A stretch of DNA of 64,000 bases from Chromatiales bacterium (GCA_028284585.1 JANQRK010000105.1:46189-110188); one strand, 5' to 3'; positions 47,862 through 57,786 are shown, counted from the stretch's first letter. Translations and numbers: made by a program. Notes: a model not told the origin generated them from the sequence alone.

Positions 47862-48890
47862 ATGTCAAAGCTAGATGAATGTCAGCCGCAAGCTGACCAG
47901 ACGCCACGCTGGTCGAAGGCCAGCGGGCTGCTGCCCTGTGGATTGCTAAAGGTACTGCTTGTCTTCCTCGCCGTGGTGGTGGAACCGGTTGCCGCATTCG
48001 GTACCCACGTTGAGTGGCGTCTGCCCCCATTGGTCCAAAAGGCTGCGCTAACGCTGCCTAACGGTGACGAGGCCGATGTCTATGCACCGCGCATCCGGTC
48101 GCCCTCCCGAATTTGGCTTGAAGACGCTTTTCCCGTTGTCGTTGTGTTGCAGGGGGCCTTGGTGGACAAGAGCCAGTATCGCAACTTGGGTCGGCAGCTT
48201 GCCCGACGGGGTTTCGTTGTCGTCATCCCGAATCATTTCCGGGCCTTTCCACCACTCTTCCCAGAGCCTCAATTATTCAGTGAGGTGGGTGTTGTCAGCG
48301 CGGTCTTTGATGCCATGGTCGCGGCCGATTCCGACCCAGAGTCACCGTTGTACCGCATCATCGATACCGACAAGATGGGCGCAGTCGGTCACTCCCTGGG
48401 TGGCCTGGTTGCGCTCGAAGCTAGCGCGGCCGAATGCAGCCCGGCGATTTGCACTGCACCAGGTGGTACCTATGAGCCACCATTGGCCCTGAAGGCTGTT
48501 GCAGTCTACGGTGCCAATCTCGTGGATTTCGATGGCACACTGACCGATCTCGACACCTCCCGTGTGCCGGTGGCCCTAGTGCAGGGCGCCTTAGACGGCA
48601 TCGCTACGCTGGAGGATGCCGAGGCGACGTATCTAACCTTAGAACCACCGCAAGCGCTGATTACCATTGAAGGCGCCAACCACTATGGCATGTGTCGCGA
48701 GAACAACCCACTAGGTGCAACGCCGGACCCTGTCGAACCGACGCTCAGCCAACGGAAGGCAAACTTCCATATCGCCCGTTGGATCGGTTTCTGGCTACGA
48801 GCGAATTTGAGGGAGGATCCATGGGCCGAGGTTTGGCTGTACGAGATTGGTGGTTCTTTCGACGGCGTTGTTGACGTGCTCGCCGATTGA
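47862..48890 (+). CDS. Alpha/beta hydrolase (chlorophyllase/dienelactone-hydrolase-like), secreted
   Basis: A 342-residue protein with a membrane or signal segment at about residues 22-46 (LLPCGLLKVLLVFLAVVVEP). An alpha/beta hydrolase fold follows: FPVVVVLQGALVDKSQYRNL holds the oxyanion region, VGHSLGGLVALEASA has the nucleophile S178, and ITIEGANHYGMC carries the probable catalytic histidine. The ATG at 47862 has AAGGAG eight bases upstream. The family includes chlorophyllase-like and PET-hydrolase-like enzymes; the substrate is unknown. The 3' end overlaps an antisense RAYT remnant, whose open frame runs about 95 bases into the hydrolase gene. Confidence 0.85.
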   Translation: MSKLDECQPQADQTPRWSKASGLLPCGLLKVLLVFLAVVVEPVAAFGTHVEWRLPPLVQKAALTLPNGDEADVYAPRIRSPSRIWLEDAFPVVVVLQGALVDKSQYRNLGRQLARRGFVVVIPNHFRAFPPLFPEPQLFSEVGVVSAVFDAMVAADSDPESPLYRIIDTDKMGAVGHSLGGLVALEASAAECSPAICTAPGGTYEPPLALKAVAVYGANLVDFDGTLTDLDTSRVPVALVQGALDGIATLEDAEATYLTLEPPQALITIEGANHYGMCRENNPLGATPDPVEPTLSQRKANFHIARWIGFWLRANLREDPWAEVWLYEIGGSFDGVVDVLAD

Positions 48891-49434
48891 ACCTGGGAGC
48901 CGGAGCTGAATCGGTTGACCCTGGATATCGGCTGTGAGCTCGTCGCACAGTGCCATGTACTCGCGAGTCGGCGTCAGCCATTGTCCAACAACGTGGAACG
49001 CATTCTCGCGATAGCTCGACCAGCGATAGTCCGAGGTCGTATCAACCATGCTGGCGCGAACCGGATTGAGTTCAACGTATTGTGAACAGGCGAGGGCATA
49101 AGCAGACGATTCGATCACTGCGCCCTTGTGACGGCCCTCCCACAGGGCGCCGCTGCGGTGATTGCGGTGATGGATGTATCCGACATGCTTTCGTCCATGG
49201 AATAAAATCCTGCGGCTGATGAAGTCGCGGCTTTGCGGAGTTAGCAGCAGATGCACATGGTTTGTCATCAGCACATAGGCGTGGATCAGGCAGCCGTGTC
49301 GCTCAGCTCCTTCACGCAGCCACGAAAGATAGGTGGTGTATCTTCGTCGGCAAAGAAGACTGCCTGGCTGACATTGCCGCGTTGCAACACATACATGGGG
49401 CATCGAGAAAATAAAAGCGTAGTTTTCTGGGCAT
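48795..49434 (-). pseudogene. RAYT transposase, frameshifted near the N-terminus and truncated
   Basis: The start MPRKLRFYFLDAP lies at 49432-49434. The protein then shifts frame twice (LQRGNVSQAVFFADED in one frame, YTTYLSWLREGAERHGCLIH in the next) before a long open stretch. That stretch holds the HUH motif HAYVLMTNHVHLLLTP, SALWEGRHKGAVIESSAYAL and CSQYVELNPVRASMVDTTSD. RAYT similarity ends near 48891; the remaining frame is antisense to the hydrolase gene and not native. RAYTs act on REP hairpins by single-strand transposition. The HUH motif survives, but the protein cannot be made intact. Confidence 0.85.
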
Positions 49435-49501
49435 AGGGAATTCCGCTTCCGTAGTGCCGTGTTTGTATTTTTTGGCCTACTAACGGGTGCTGACCCTTTT
49501 C

Positions 49502-50116
49502 TTAAACTTCATGCTTGTGATCATGCTTAGGATGTACTGAGTCTTTGATAGTTTCTCCTTCAATTATTTCAACAGATGAAAGCTTTTCCATCAATCTCTT
49601 GGCCTCCGCTAACATATTAGAAAGTCTAGAAGAAATATCTTTATCTGTTTCAGGTATTCTTCTAATTTCAAGTTCTATAAGCTTTAGCTGATTAAGTAGA
49701 TTATTAGTTATGTGCTGTGCGCCGTGAATTGTGGCTAAATAAATTATTTCTTTTTCTTTTTCAATTTTTCGGTTTAGTGAAAAAACTTCATTTTTGTGTT
49801 GTTTCCAATTGTAGCAAAGTATGGCTGTAATCCAAATTGCAAACAGAGCTATGGCTCTGTTGAATATCACCTTCCAGAGTTCGCCGCCTGAAGGTGAAAA
49901 GTAGAATCCCAGTATCGTAAGCGCACTGCAAATAATTGCGAAAATAATTGTTACATTTTCTTTTGGGTGCCAAAGAGATACCAGAATGGCTGCAATATAG
50001 GGAACACCACCAGCCACTCCCAGAGGGACAAGTATGTCAAAATACAACACTGCAGCAACAATCAATACGCAAATAATGTTTATCTTACAAGAGAGTGAAA
50101 TGATGTCTGCAGACAT
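49502..50116 (-). CDS. AT-rich membrane protein with sensor-kinase-like helix
   Basis: A 204-residue protein of unrecognised family. Four hydrophobic segments occupy residues 8-105 (including VPLGVAGGVPYIAAILVSLW and NVTIIFAIICSALTILGFYF), resembling the membrane sensor region of some bacterial kinases. A helical cytoplasmic tail follows, with HGAQHITNNLLNQLKLIELE, reminiscent of a histidine-kinase dimerisation helix, but no ATPase domain. The tail ends HPKHDHKHEV, which is histidine-rich. The gene is conspicuously AT-rich, with many AAA, ATT and TTA codons, unlike its neighbours. That suggests recent horizontal arrival. The first ATG (50114-50116) is used; an ATG three codons downstream does not exist. 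Confidence 0.65.
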   Translation of the reverse strand: MSADIISLSCKINIICVLIVAAVLYFDILVPLGVAGGVPYIAAILVSLWHPKENVTIIFAIICSALTILGFYFSPSGGELWKVIFNRAIALFAIWITAILCYNWKQHKNEVFSLNRKIEKEKEIIYLATIHGAQHITNNLLNQLKLIELEIRRIPETDKDISSRLSNMLAEAKRLMEKLSSVEIIEGETIKDSVHPKHDHKHEV

Positions 50117-50359
50117 GACATTCTCAAATATTTATTAGGTCAGAACTTGATTATAGGGCATCTCGAGTAATTCCCTGGTTCGGGCAGATATAGTAACGAC
50201 CGAGCACATAGAGGAGCGATCAGTTGCCGGCACATGTCAAGGTAGTTGTCGCCTGATTCATGCAGTTTTCGCCAGTTTGTTTTGCCTGACGATCGCGTCG
50301 TCGATCACTGCGTCACGCTCGCGTTGCCATCGCGGACTGGTCGCCTTATTCTCGGCCTG

Positions 50360-50460
50360 CTAAGACGATCCTGTCTCATGCTGACGCCCTCTCGTCTGCT
50401 GGAGCTGGGCGCGGAAACGCGCATTTCCCAAGGGTGTGCCCGCCTGGACAGAGCCTTAGC
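50360..50460 (-). pseudogene. RAYT C-terminal fragment
   Basis: On the minus strand the text SVQAGTPLGNARFRAQLQQT matches the GTPVGSERFRAQVEQ region of the RAYT piece at 47150-47509, ending at a TAG at 50360-50362. Flanking bases up to about 50280 also resemble that copy (compare CTGATTCTCGGCCT and TTATTCTCGGCCT). It abuts the LysR stop codon. Confidence 0.6.
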
Positions 50461-51331
50461 CATGCAATACCCACAGTCGCTCACCAAAGGCATGTGCCGC
50501 CGGCGATAGCGGCACGCCGCGCCGTGCGATCATCGCTAGGTGGCGTTCGATACGCAGCGCCTTGACCGACAGTGCGACTACGTCGCCGCTGTGTTCCATG
50601 CCCAATTGACTGACGAAGGCCAGGTTGCCGGTGGTCGAGACCATGCGCAGGATCGCCGCGATCGAGCGCAGCTCCATGACGACATTGATCTCGACGCCGG
50701 CCTCGCGCAATCGGGCATCGATGAGCTGGCGCACGGCGCTGCCGGCTTCAAAGGCGACGAAGGCCTGGTCGGCGAGCTCGCTGATCGCTATCGACGAGCG
50801 CTTGGCCAGCAGGTGATCGCGCCGTGCAACCGGCACGATGTGGTCGGTGGCCAGCGGTGAGACGTCGAGCTCGCGATCGCGCACCGGCAGGGTGACGACG
50901 CCCAGTTCGAGGTGTCCGGCCGCCACGTCGGCGGCGATCTCGCTGCTGCCGGCCTCGCGCAGTTGAAAACGCACCCGGGGATGGGCGACCTGAAAGGCCG
51001 CGATCGCCTCGGGCAGGATGACCGACACCGCGGTCGCGCCGCCACCGATGCGCACGGTGCCACCGTCCAGTCGCTGATGGCTGGCCACCATCTCGCGCAT
51101 TCCCTGGTAGCGCGCGACGATTCCTTGCGCCTCGTGTTGCACCAAACGGCCCATCTCGGTGAGCAGAGCACCCTTGCGGCCGCGCTCGAGCAGTTGGACT
51201 CCGAGGTGATCCTCGAACTGCTGGATGCGGCGCGATAGCGCGGGTTGGGTGATGCCGATGCGCTCGGCGGCCTCGGTGATGGCGCCGGTCTCGGCAACGG
51301 CCAGAAAGGAGCGCATCAGGGTCAGATCCAT
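50456..51331 (-). CDS. LysR-family transcriptional regulator, divergent from acnB
   Basis: A 291-residue LysR protein. The DNA-binding unit is GAITEAAERIGITQPALSRR near residues 15-34, followed by an effector domain (GTVRIGGGATAVSVILPEAI). The ATG at 51331 is taken because the family starts at MDLTLMRSFLAV; the frame is open another 105 codons without content. It is divergent from acnB with a 162-bp gap holding two inverted repeats of LysR type, so control of the aconitase gene is inferred. LysR genes are not usually found beside acnB in enterics. The effector is unknown. Confidence 0.88.
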   Translation of the reverse strand: MDLTLMRSFLAVAETGAITEAAERIGITQPALSRRIQQFEDHLGVQLLERGRKGALLTEMGRLVQHEAQGIVARYQGMREMVASHQRLDGGTVRIGGGATAVSVILPEAIAAFQVAHPRVRFQLREAGSSEIAADVAAGHLELGVVTLPVRDRELDVSPLATDHIVPVARRDHLLAKRSSIAISELADQAFVAFEAGSAVRQLIDARLREAGVEINVVMELRSIAAILRMVSTTGNLAFVSQLGMEHSGDVVALSVKALRIERHLAMIARRGVPLSPAAHAFGERLWVLHG

Positions 51332-51334
51332 AGA

Positions 51335-51359
51335 TGCAAATTTAGCATGATAATCATGC
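51335..51359. promoter_or_regulatory. Overlapping inverted repeats, candidate LysR operator for acnB
   Basis: TGC-N7-GCA at 51335-51347 fits T-N11-A, and it overlaps a perfect palindrome GCATGA-TAA-TCATGC at 51345-51359. Both lie just upstream of the LysR start and about 135 bp upstream of acnB. Confidence 0.5.
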
Positions 51360-51493
51360 AAAGCATCCATTTTACGTATGTATAGGGTTTTGCTAACTTG
51401 GCGGTATTGCCTTTGATGTTGTAACCATTCACTGAGCGGGCGGCTATTGGCCAAGTGTCGGTCTGAGGCCCGCGAATCCGCCGAGGTGCACCC

Positions 51494-54097
51494 ATGCTCG
51501 AAGCCTATCGCCAACATGCCGAAGAACGTGCCACCCTCGGGGTCCCCCCGCTGCCGCTGGATGCCGAGCAAGTCAACGAACTGGTCAGCTTGCTCAAGAA
51601 TCCACCGGCTCGCGAGGAACAGACGCTGGTCGACCTGCTGACTCACCGCGTCCCCCCGGGCGTCGACGAGGCGGCTTACGTCAAGGCGGGGTTCCTGGCT
51701 GCACTTGCCAAGGGTGAGGCCAGCTCACCGATGATCGATCGCCAACATGCCGTGGAACTGCTCGGCAGCATGCTCGGTGGGTACAACATCGCGCCTTTGG
51801 TCGAACTGCTCGACGATGCCGAGCTGGGCGAGCTGGCGGCCGAGCAGCTCAAATTCACCTTGCTGATGTTCGATGCCTTCCATGATGTGGAACAAAAGGC
51901 CGAGGCCGGTAGCGCCAATGCCCAGGCGGTCATGCAGTCCTGGGCCGAGGCCGAGTGGTTCACTCGCCGGGACAAGGTGCCGGAACAGATCGAACTGACC
52001 GTCTTCAAGGTTACCGGCGAGACCAATACCGATGACCTCTCGCCTGCGCAAGATGCCTGGTCGCGCCCGGATATCCCATTGCATGCCTTGGCGATGCTCA
52101 AGAATGCGCGTGACGGTATCGTGCCGGATGCGCCTGGCAAGATCGGTCCGATGCAGGCGATCGAGGCGCTCAAGCAACAGGGCCGGCCGTTGGTATATGT
52201 CGGTGATGTGGTCGGTACCGGTTCGTCGCGTAAGTCGGCGACCAATTCGGTGCTCTGGCACATGGGTGAGGATATCCCGCACGTACCCAACAAGCGTCAA
52301 GGCGGTGTGGTACTGGGTGGCAAGATTGCGCCGATCTTTTTCAATACCGTGGAGGACTCGGGTGCCCTGCCGATCGAGTGTCCGGTCGATGATCTGGCCA
52401 TGGGTGATGCCATCGTGATCAAGCCCTATGCCGGCACGATCGAAGACGCAGCCGGCAAGGTGATCAGCGAGTTCTCACTGAAGACCGAGGTACTGCTCGA
52501 CGAGGTGCAAGCGGGGGGGCGTATCCCGTTGATCATCGGTCGCAGCCTGACTGCCAAGGCGCGCGAATCCTTAGGGTTAGGGCACAGCGAGGTGTTCCGC
52601 CGCCCGCTCGACCCCGAAGACAGCGACAAGGGCTTCACCCTGGCGCAGAAGATGGTCGGCCAGGCCTGCGGGGTCGCAGGTATCCGCCCCGGCACCTACT
52701 GCGAGCCGCGCATGAGCACTGTGGGCAGCCAAGACACCACCGGGCCGATGACCCGCGACGAGCTCAAGGAACTGGCCTGCTTAGGATTTTCGGCCGACTT
52801 GGTGATGCAGTCGTTTTGCCATACCGCGGCCTATCCCAAGCCGGTGGACATCGACACCCAACACAGCCTGCCTGACTTCATCCATACCCGTGGCGGCGTC
52901 TCGCTGCGGCCTGGCGACGGCATCATCCATAGTTGGCTGAACCGCATGCTGCTGCCCGATCAAGTGGGTACCGGTGGCGACTCGCATACGCGTTTTCCGC
53001 TAGGTATCTCGTTTCCGGCGGGCTCGGGCCTGGTCGCCTTCGGTGCGGCCCTGGGTGTGATCCCACTCGACATGCCCGAGTCGGTGTTGGTGCGCTTTAC
53101 CGGTGAGATGCAACCGGGGATCACCTTGCGCGACCTGGTCAACGCGATCCCCTATGCGGCGTTGCAGCGCGGTCTGCTAACAGTCGAGAAAAAGGGTAAG
53201 AAGAACGTTTACAACGGTCGGGTGCTCGAGATCGAGGGCCTGCCGAACCTGACCGTCGAGCAGGCCTTCGAACTCTCCGATGCCTCGGCCGAACGCTCGG
53301 CCGGCGGCTGCACCATTGCGCTGTCGGAAGCGTCGGTTGCCGAGTATCTGCGCTCGAATATCGTGATGCTGCGCTGGATGATCAGCAACAACTACCAAGA
53401 TGCGCGTACCCTGGAGCGCCGCGCACGGGCGATGGAAGACTGGCTGGAGAATCCCAGTTTGATGCGTGCCGATGCCGATGCTGAGTATGCCGAGGTGATC
53501 GAGATCAATATGTCAGAGATCACCGAGCCACTGCTGGCCTGTCCGAACGATCCAGACGACGTCAGGCCGTTGTCCGAAGTGGCCGGTGAACAAATCGACG
53601 AGGTCTTCATCGGTTCGTGCATGACCAACATCGGCCACTTCCGCGCGGCCGGCAAGCTGCTCGAGGCGGCCGGTGGGGTAATACCGACCCGGTTGTGGAT
53701 CGCACCGCCGACCAAGATGGACGAGCACCAATTAATGGAGGAGGGCTACTACAACATCTTCGCCACTGCAGGTGCGCGCACCGAGATGCCGGGTTGCTCA
53801 TTGTGTATGGGCAACCAGGCGCGTATCGCACCCAAGTCGACGGCGGTGTCGACTTCCACGCGCAACTTTCCGAACCGTTTGGGGCAGGGGGCCAATGTCT
53901 ATCTGTCCTCGGCCGAGGTGGCCGCTGTCGCCGCGGTACTGGGCAAGTTACCCAGCGTCGAGGAATACATGGCGTATGCCACCAAGATCGACAGCATGGC
54001 CCCGGAAATATATCGCTACATGAACTTCGATCAAATGCCGGAGTTTGTGGAGTCGGCCAAACGTGGTCACGAGGTCGTGCTCAAGCTAGCGATCTGA
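51494..54097 (+). CDS. acnB: Aconitate hydratase B
   Basis: An 867-residue enzyme interconverting citrate and isocitrate in the TCA cycle, of the AcnB type: an N-terminal HEAT-like domain ([20 protein letters not shown]) is followed by the swivelling domain and then the iron-sulfur domain. The [4Fe-4S] cluster cysteines lie in [12 protein letters not shown] and [28 protein letters not shown] is the swivel loop, and [19 protein letters not shown] is substrate-binding. AcnB proteins can lose their cluster and bind mRNA as iron sensors. A GAGGTG lies before the ATG. Length is normal. Confidence 0.98.
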   Translation: MLEAYRQHAEERATLGVPPLPLDAEQVNELVSLLKNPPAREEQTLVDLLTHRVPPGVDEAAYVKAGFLAALAKGEASSPMIDRQHAVELLGSMLGGYNIAPLVELLDDAELGELAAEQLKFTLLMFDAFHDVEQKAEAGSANAQAVMQSWAEAEWFTRRDKVPEQIELTVFKVTGETNTDDLSPAQDAWSRPDIPLHALAMLKNARDGIVPDAPGKIGPMQAIEALKQQGRPLVYVGDVVGTGSSRKSATNSVLWHMGEDIPHVPNKRQGGVVLGGKIAPIFFNTVEDSGALPIECPVDDLAMGDAIVIKPYAGTIEDAAGKVISEFSLKTEVLLDEVQAGGRIPLIIGRSLTAKARESLGLGHSEVFRRPLDPEDSDKGFTLAQKMVGQACGVAGIRPGTYCEPRMSTVGSQDTTGPMTRDELKELACLGFSADLVMQSFCHTAAYPKPVDIDTQHSLPDFIHTRGGVSLRPGDGIIHSWLNRMLLPDQVGTGGDSHTRFPLGISFPAGSGLVAFGAALGVIPLDMPESVLVRFTGEMQPGITLRDLVNAIPYAALQRGLLTVEKKGKKNVYNGRVLEIEGLPNLTVEQAFELSDASAERSAGGCTIALSEASVAEYLRSNIVMLRWMISNNYQDARTLERRARAMEDWLENPSLMRADADAEYAEVIEINMSEITEPLLACPNDPDDVRPLSEVAGEQIDEVFIGSCMTNIGHFRAAGKLLEAAGGVIPTRLWIAPPTKMDEHQLMEEGYYNIFATAGARTEMPGCSLCMGNQARIAPKSTAVSTSTRNFPNRLGQGANVYLSSAEVAAVAAVLGKLPSVEEYMAYATKIDSMAPEIYRYMNFDQMPEFVESAKRGHEVVLKLAI

Positions 54098-54471
54098 GGG
54101 GTCGGGGCGAGCTGCCGTTCAAGAATTTCGGGGCCAGGCGGAAACCTGCCCCAGCCTGGTAAGCTGTTCCGCACGATGATCTCGCAAGGATGCGATCATG
54201 TTGCCTGCGCCGGCCGGCCATCTCGGAAAAGCGCCTGTCGCTCACGCCGCACGGCAACGTTCGGTAAGATGTGAATGGATTCACGAGTGTCGCGGGCGCA
54301 GGGATGCGCAGGAGCGACCCAGCTAAAGACGCCGTACCGAGACGGCACGACGCACGTCAGCTGACTCCGGGTATCCTGCCCTTGGCCCTTCGGGTCAGTC
54401 TTCGGCTGTTCCAAATCGCTCCAGGCGATTTGGTCGGGATCGACCGCACATCGGGTCCTTGTCGAATTCAC
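54098..54471. other. Non-coding stretch after acnB
   Basis: About 370 bases between convergent acnB and the MOSC gene. No gene, clear terminator or repeat was recognised. Confidence 0.5.
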
Positions 54472-55293
54472 TCACCCGGCTGGGTGAGGACCTGTTTCGA
54501 CGACTTGGATCACATCTCCGACCCGAAGTCGTCCGGTGCTCTTGGGGATCACGTGAGCGCCAAACCACACAGCGCCATCCCACCGGCGATAGGACGCGAG
54601 GGTCTTCAAGGGCTCTTTGCCTTTTCTAGAAGAGCCCTCCTCGATCGTTGTGACCACGCAGCGATCAGAGAGTTTCGGCACGGTGCACTTCGTCGAACCG
54701 ATTATGATCTTCTTCCAGGTGTCTTCTGCGAAAGCGTCAGCGTCCTTCACGACGACATTCGGTCGAAAGCGCGACATCGGGATCGGTTGGTCGAGACGGG
54801 CGTTGAGATCAGCAAGTGATTGTTCCGATGTGAGAAGCAGGGGGTACCCGTCAGCGAAGCTCACCTGATCACCTGGATCCGAACGAGCTGGATTCACTTG
54901 CCTGAGCGCGGGATCGGGCATGTACACTAGGTCGACGTCACGCCCTAAAAATGCGCTTAACCACGAGGAACCATTGGGGAGAGTTTTCGCCTCAACGGTA
55001 TCCCGCCAGACGGTGCTGCTCCGGAGTTCGCCGAGCAGCTCCTCGCTGGGCTCTGCGGGGAGAGCGAAGTCACCAGCGCCCGGCGCGAAGACGTGGAAGT
55101 CCACACCGCGGGAGTTGACCACGACTTGGGCGAGGCGAGGTTCTTCACGACGAGTGACGAAGCGACCGGACGCATCGACGATCATGTACCGTCGGTCGTG
55201 GCGAAGCCCACCCGGGACTACCTCAGCCTCCGTGAGACCGATTCCACCGCATGACTTGATGGGATAGATGAAAAGCCCGCTGACTTGAGTCAC
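54472..55293 (-). CDS. MOSC-domain protein (YcbX/mARC-like)
   Basis: A 273-residue protein with the N-terminal MOSC beta-barrel (VSGLFIYPIKSCGGIGLTEA, RHDRRYMIVDASGRFVTRRE) and the MOSC domain. DGYPLLLTSEQSLADLNARL and MSRFRPNVVVKDADAFAEDT are typical. LSDRCVVTTIEEG carries the cysteine expected to bind the molybdenum cofactor. Relatives (E. coli YcbX, mammalian mARC) reduce N-hydroxylated compounds; some have a ferredoxin domain, absent here. Usual length without ferredoxin. No cofactor-synthesis genes are adjacent. Confidence 0.92.
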   Translation of the reverse strand: MTQVSGLFIYPIKSCGGIGLTEAEVVPGGLRHDRRYMIVDASGRFVTRREEPRLAQVVVNSRGVDFHVFAPGAGDFALPAEPSEELLGELRSSTVWRDTVEAKTLPNGSSWLSAFLGRDVDLVYMPDPALRQVNPARSDPGDQVSFADGYPLLLTSEQSLADLNARLDQPIPMSRFRPNVVVKDADAFAEDTWKKIIIGSTKCTVPKLSDRCVVTTIEEGSSRKGKEPLKTLASYRRWDGAVWFGAHVIPKSTGRLRVGDVIQVVETGPHPAG

Positions 55294-55740
55294 GGGATCA
55301 ATCTCCGCTCAGCGCTCGCCCAACGAGCACTTGTGCACGTCCGGAGAGTGGCAACTGGAACGCCAGCTCATGACCCCGTTCGCTCATTTTGCACCATGTC
55401 TTCTCGACGATGTTGACGACCTTCTCGTCTTCGTGATTTGCCGCAAACTCGGGTTTTACCCCGTCTCCACGGACGGTTTGAAAACGGCTGAAAACTTCTG
55501 ATCCTGCTTAGCGACTCTACCCCGCATTCTTGAGTTGTGGAATCGCTCGATGTAATCAAATACATTGGCCCTGGTCTCGTCTCGGGTGCGGTTAATGACG
55601 GTGATTTGTTCTCACCCACCTGGCTGCGAAAGCGTCGGAACCAGAAGCCCTGTAGCGGCCGCCATGGTGGGCGCCGCCGCGGCGGGGGCTGTTCGACGAG
55701 ACGGGGTGACTCCATGATGACCTCGTTCGGGCTGTGGCGT
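55294..55740. other. Non-coding stretch between MOSC gene and repeat copy A
   Basis: About 450 bases with no supported gene on either strand. Short frames are low-complexity. Confidence 0.5.
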
Positions 55741-55945
55741 TAGCGGCACGGCAAGGGTGGAGGCTGGCCGGGTGGCAGGTGCGCAGGAAAAAAGCGCGTC
55801 AGCTGAGCGGTGGTTGGGCGGATTCAGGGCCAAAACTGTCGCGCCAAGTCACTTTTCGAGTCGGATCGACAACTGACCGTAGGCTCCTAAGGGCGCAACC
55901 AGGAACTGTTAACAGGCAAAAAGGCAGTTATGCTTCCTATACGTC
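55741..55945 (+). repeat. Dispersed repeat, copy A
   Basis: The core (from GAGCGGTGGTTGGGCGG near 55806 to the CTTCCTATACG end at 55945) matches copies at 61303-61502 and 62963-63097 at most positions. Copies A and B share a further stretch of about 60 bases upstream (GGCTGGCCGGGTGGC against GGCTGGCCCGTTGGC). The right end runs directly into the 5'-truncated pdxB fragment. All three copies have the same orientation. Confidence 0.85.
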
Positions 55946-56598
55946 CGGTGGTACAGACCACATAGACCAGGACTTCCTGGGTGCTGCTGGCATACCTTTT
56001 CGCTGCAGCTCCCGGGTCGAACGCCAACTCCGTTGTTGAGTATGTCTTGGCCGGCATCTGTGCGGTGGGGCAGCACCTGCAAAAATTGTTGGCAGGGGGC
56101 ATCATAGGCTACGGACATCTTGGCCGATTGCTGGAACAACGCCTGCATGCCCTTGGTATCCGGGCCAGTGTACACGAACCCTGGCTGGACGATTCGATAC
56201 TTCCCCGCGGAGTGCCACTGGTAAACGTCCTGTCGAGTAATGTAGTGAGCGTGCACGCGGAGCTGACGGATAGACAGCCCTGGCCCAGTCGTCACCTTAT
56301 CGGGGCATCGCAATTGCAGGAGATGAACGAGGATACACTGCTTGTTAACGCCAGCCGGGGAGCGGTCGTTGACATTGAGGCGCTGTTGTCGGTCCTCGAG
56401 TCAGGCCGTGGCCCTGACACAATCCTGGATGTCTGGGAGGGAACTACGGGTACCGCACAGGCGTTTGACCAGTTGCACAAAGATTATCGCGTACGCCGCG
56501 AACTCGCCGGCAGCAGCATGGCGGCCGGTGAACTGGACGTCGAGCCGTGTGAACTCCTTTCAGCTCTGGGGTGCGATCTGAGGGAGTTGAACACGTGA
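55946..56598 (+). pseudogene. pdxB: Erythronate-4-phosphate dehydrogenase remnant
   Basis: The text starts abruptly after the repeat with TSGGTDHIDQDFLGAAGIPF and shifts frame near 56005 to PGSNANSVVEYVLAGICAVG. It then continues through the NAD-binding IIGYGHLGRLLEQRLHALGI, VVSVHAELTDRQPWPSRHLI and INASRGAVVD-like LLVNASRGAVVDIEAL. After ILDVWEGT the expected catalytic histidine region is deleted, and the sequence jumps to the C-terminal FDQLHKDYRVRREL and SALGCDLRELNT. So both the N-terminal domain and an internal block are missing. PdxB oxidises 4-phosphoerythronate in pyridoxal phosphate synthesis; this copy cannot. Confidence 0.8.
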
Positions 56599-57731
56599 GC
56601 GCGCCACTGCATATCGGTCTTCTCATCAATCCACTGGCGGGGTTGGGCGGCAGCCTTGCCATGAAAGGCAGTGACGGCGACACGGCAAGAGAGGTCGCCC
56701 TGAAGGGAGGTACCGGCCGCTCCCAGGAAAGGGCACTGCGTGCGCTGAGGATACTCGCTGACAACAAGGATCTCGTGCAGGTCAGCTGCTGGGGCGGGGC
56801 CATGGGAGCAGAGGCCGTTGAGCAGGCAGGACTGGTCGCTGCTGCCATAGGTACCTATGACTGCGAATTGCCTGGCCCCGAGGACTCCCGAAGGGCAGCT
56901 AGGGCACTGGCGGAGGCGGGCGTTGACCTGCTGGTGTTCGTTGGCGGCGACGGCACGGCCAGGGATATCCATGACGCAGTGGGCAGCGACTTTCCCGCCT
57001 TGGGCATTCCGGCTGGCGTGAAAATGCAGTCGGGTGTGTTCGCAATCTCTCCCGAGGCGGCCGGAGAGCTGTTGCTGCAACTGGCGCGGGGAGGGCTGGT
57101 TGGACTGCACCCGCGGGAGGTCCGTGATATCGATGAAGACGCACTGCGCAGAGGGGAGGTAAAAAGCAGGTTCTACGGGGATCTGCTGGTCCCCTCTGAG
57201 GGACGCTTCTTGCAATCTACCAAGGTAGGTGGGCGCGAAGATCCCGAGCTTGCCGCTGCCGACATAGCCGCGTGGGTGGCAGAGACAATGGATAGCAAGC
57301 GCACCTACCTGCTGGGGCCCGGTACGACCACCGCTGCTATCGCCGGTGAGATCGGTGTGGAGGGAACGCTGCTCGGTGTTGACGTCATCCGCGACAGGCA
57401 GGTTATCGCGGCTGATGTGAGCGAGAGTGAGCTGCTGGCTGCGATTACCGGCGCTCCGGGTACAGTCTCTATCGTGGTTACGGCAACCGGTGCCCAGGGT
57501 TTTCTCTTCGGTAGGGGAAACCAGCAATTCTCACCGGCGGTTATACGCGGGGCAGGGGTGGATAACATCGTCATCGTCGCAACCAAGAGCAAGATCAGTT
57601 CGCTGGAGGGGCGACCACTGTTGGTGGATACCAATGACCCTTCGCTGGACCGCGAGCTAGGCGGCTACAGGGAGATCATCACGGGTTATGAAGATCGCCT
57701 GTTGTACCGGATCAGCGATGCCCTGGAGTAG
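56595..57731 (+). CDS. ATP-NAD kinase family protein
   Basis: A 378-residue protein of the COG3199-type NAD-kinase-like family. It opens SAPLHIGLLINPLAGLGGSL and has the diacylglycerol/NAD-kinase signature FVGGDGTARD with G117-T121. GIPAGVKMQSGVFAISPEAA and YLLGPGTTTAAIAGEIGVEG are also characteristic. The reaction (probably phosphorylation of NAD or a related molecule) is not established for most members. The GTG at 56595 overlaps the pdxB stop (GTGA), showing that the two were an operon before pdxB decayed. The gene itself is complete. It may depend on a promoter within or upstream of the pdxB remnant. Confidence 0.85.
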   Translation: MSAPLHIGLLINPLAGLGGSLAMKGSDGDTAREVALKGGTGRSQERALRALRILADNKDLVQVSCWGGAMGAEAVEQAGLVAAAIGTYDCELPGPEDSRRAARALAEAGVDLLVFVGGDGTARDIHDAVGSDFPALGIPAGVKMQSGVFAISPEAAGELLLQLARGGLVGLHPREVRDIDEDALRRGEVKSRFYGDLLVPSEGRFLQSTKVGGREDPELAAADIAAWVAETMDSKRTYLLGPGTTTAAIAGEIGVEGTLLGVDVIRDRQVIAADVSESELLAAITGAPGTVSIVVTATGAQGFLFGRGNQQFSPAVIRGAGVDNIVIVATKSKISSLEGRPLLVDTNDPSLDRELGGYREIITGYEDRLLYRISDALE

Positions 57732-57786
57732 TGCTGGAATAGCCCTGGCCGGTGCCAATAGCCGGGTGGGATAGCGGGTTCAAATG

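Noticed and set aside
54271..54819. Plus-strand open frame of 182 codons
   Set aside because: Mostly antisense to the MOSC gene and without recognisable protein features.
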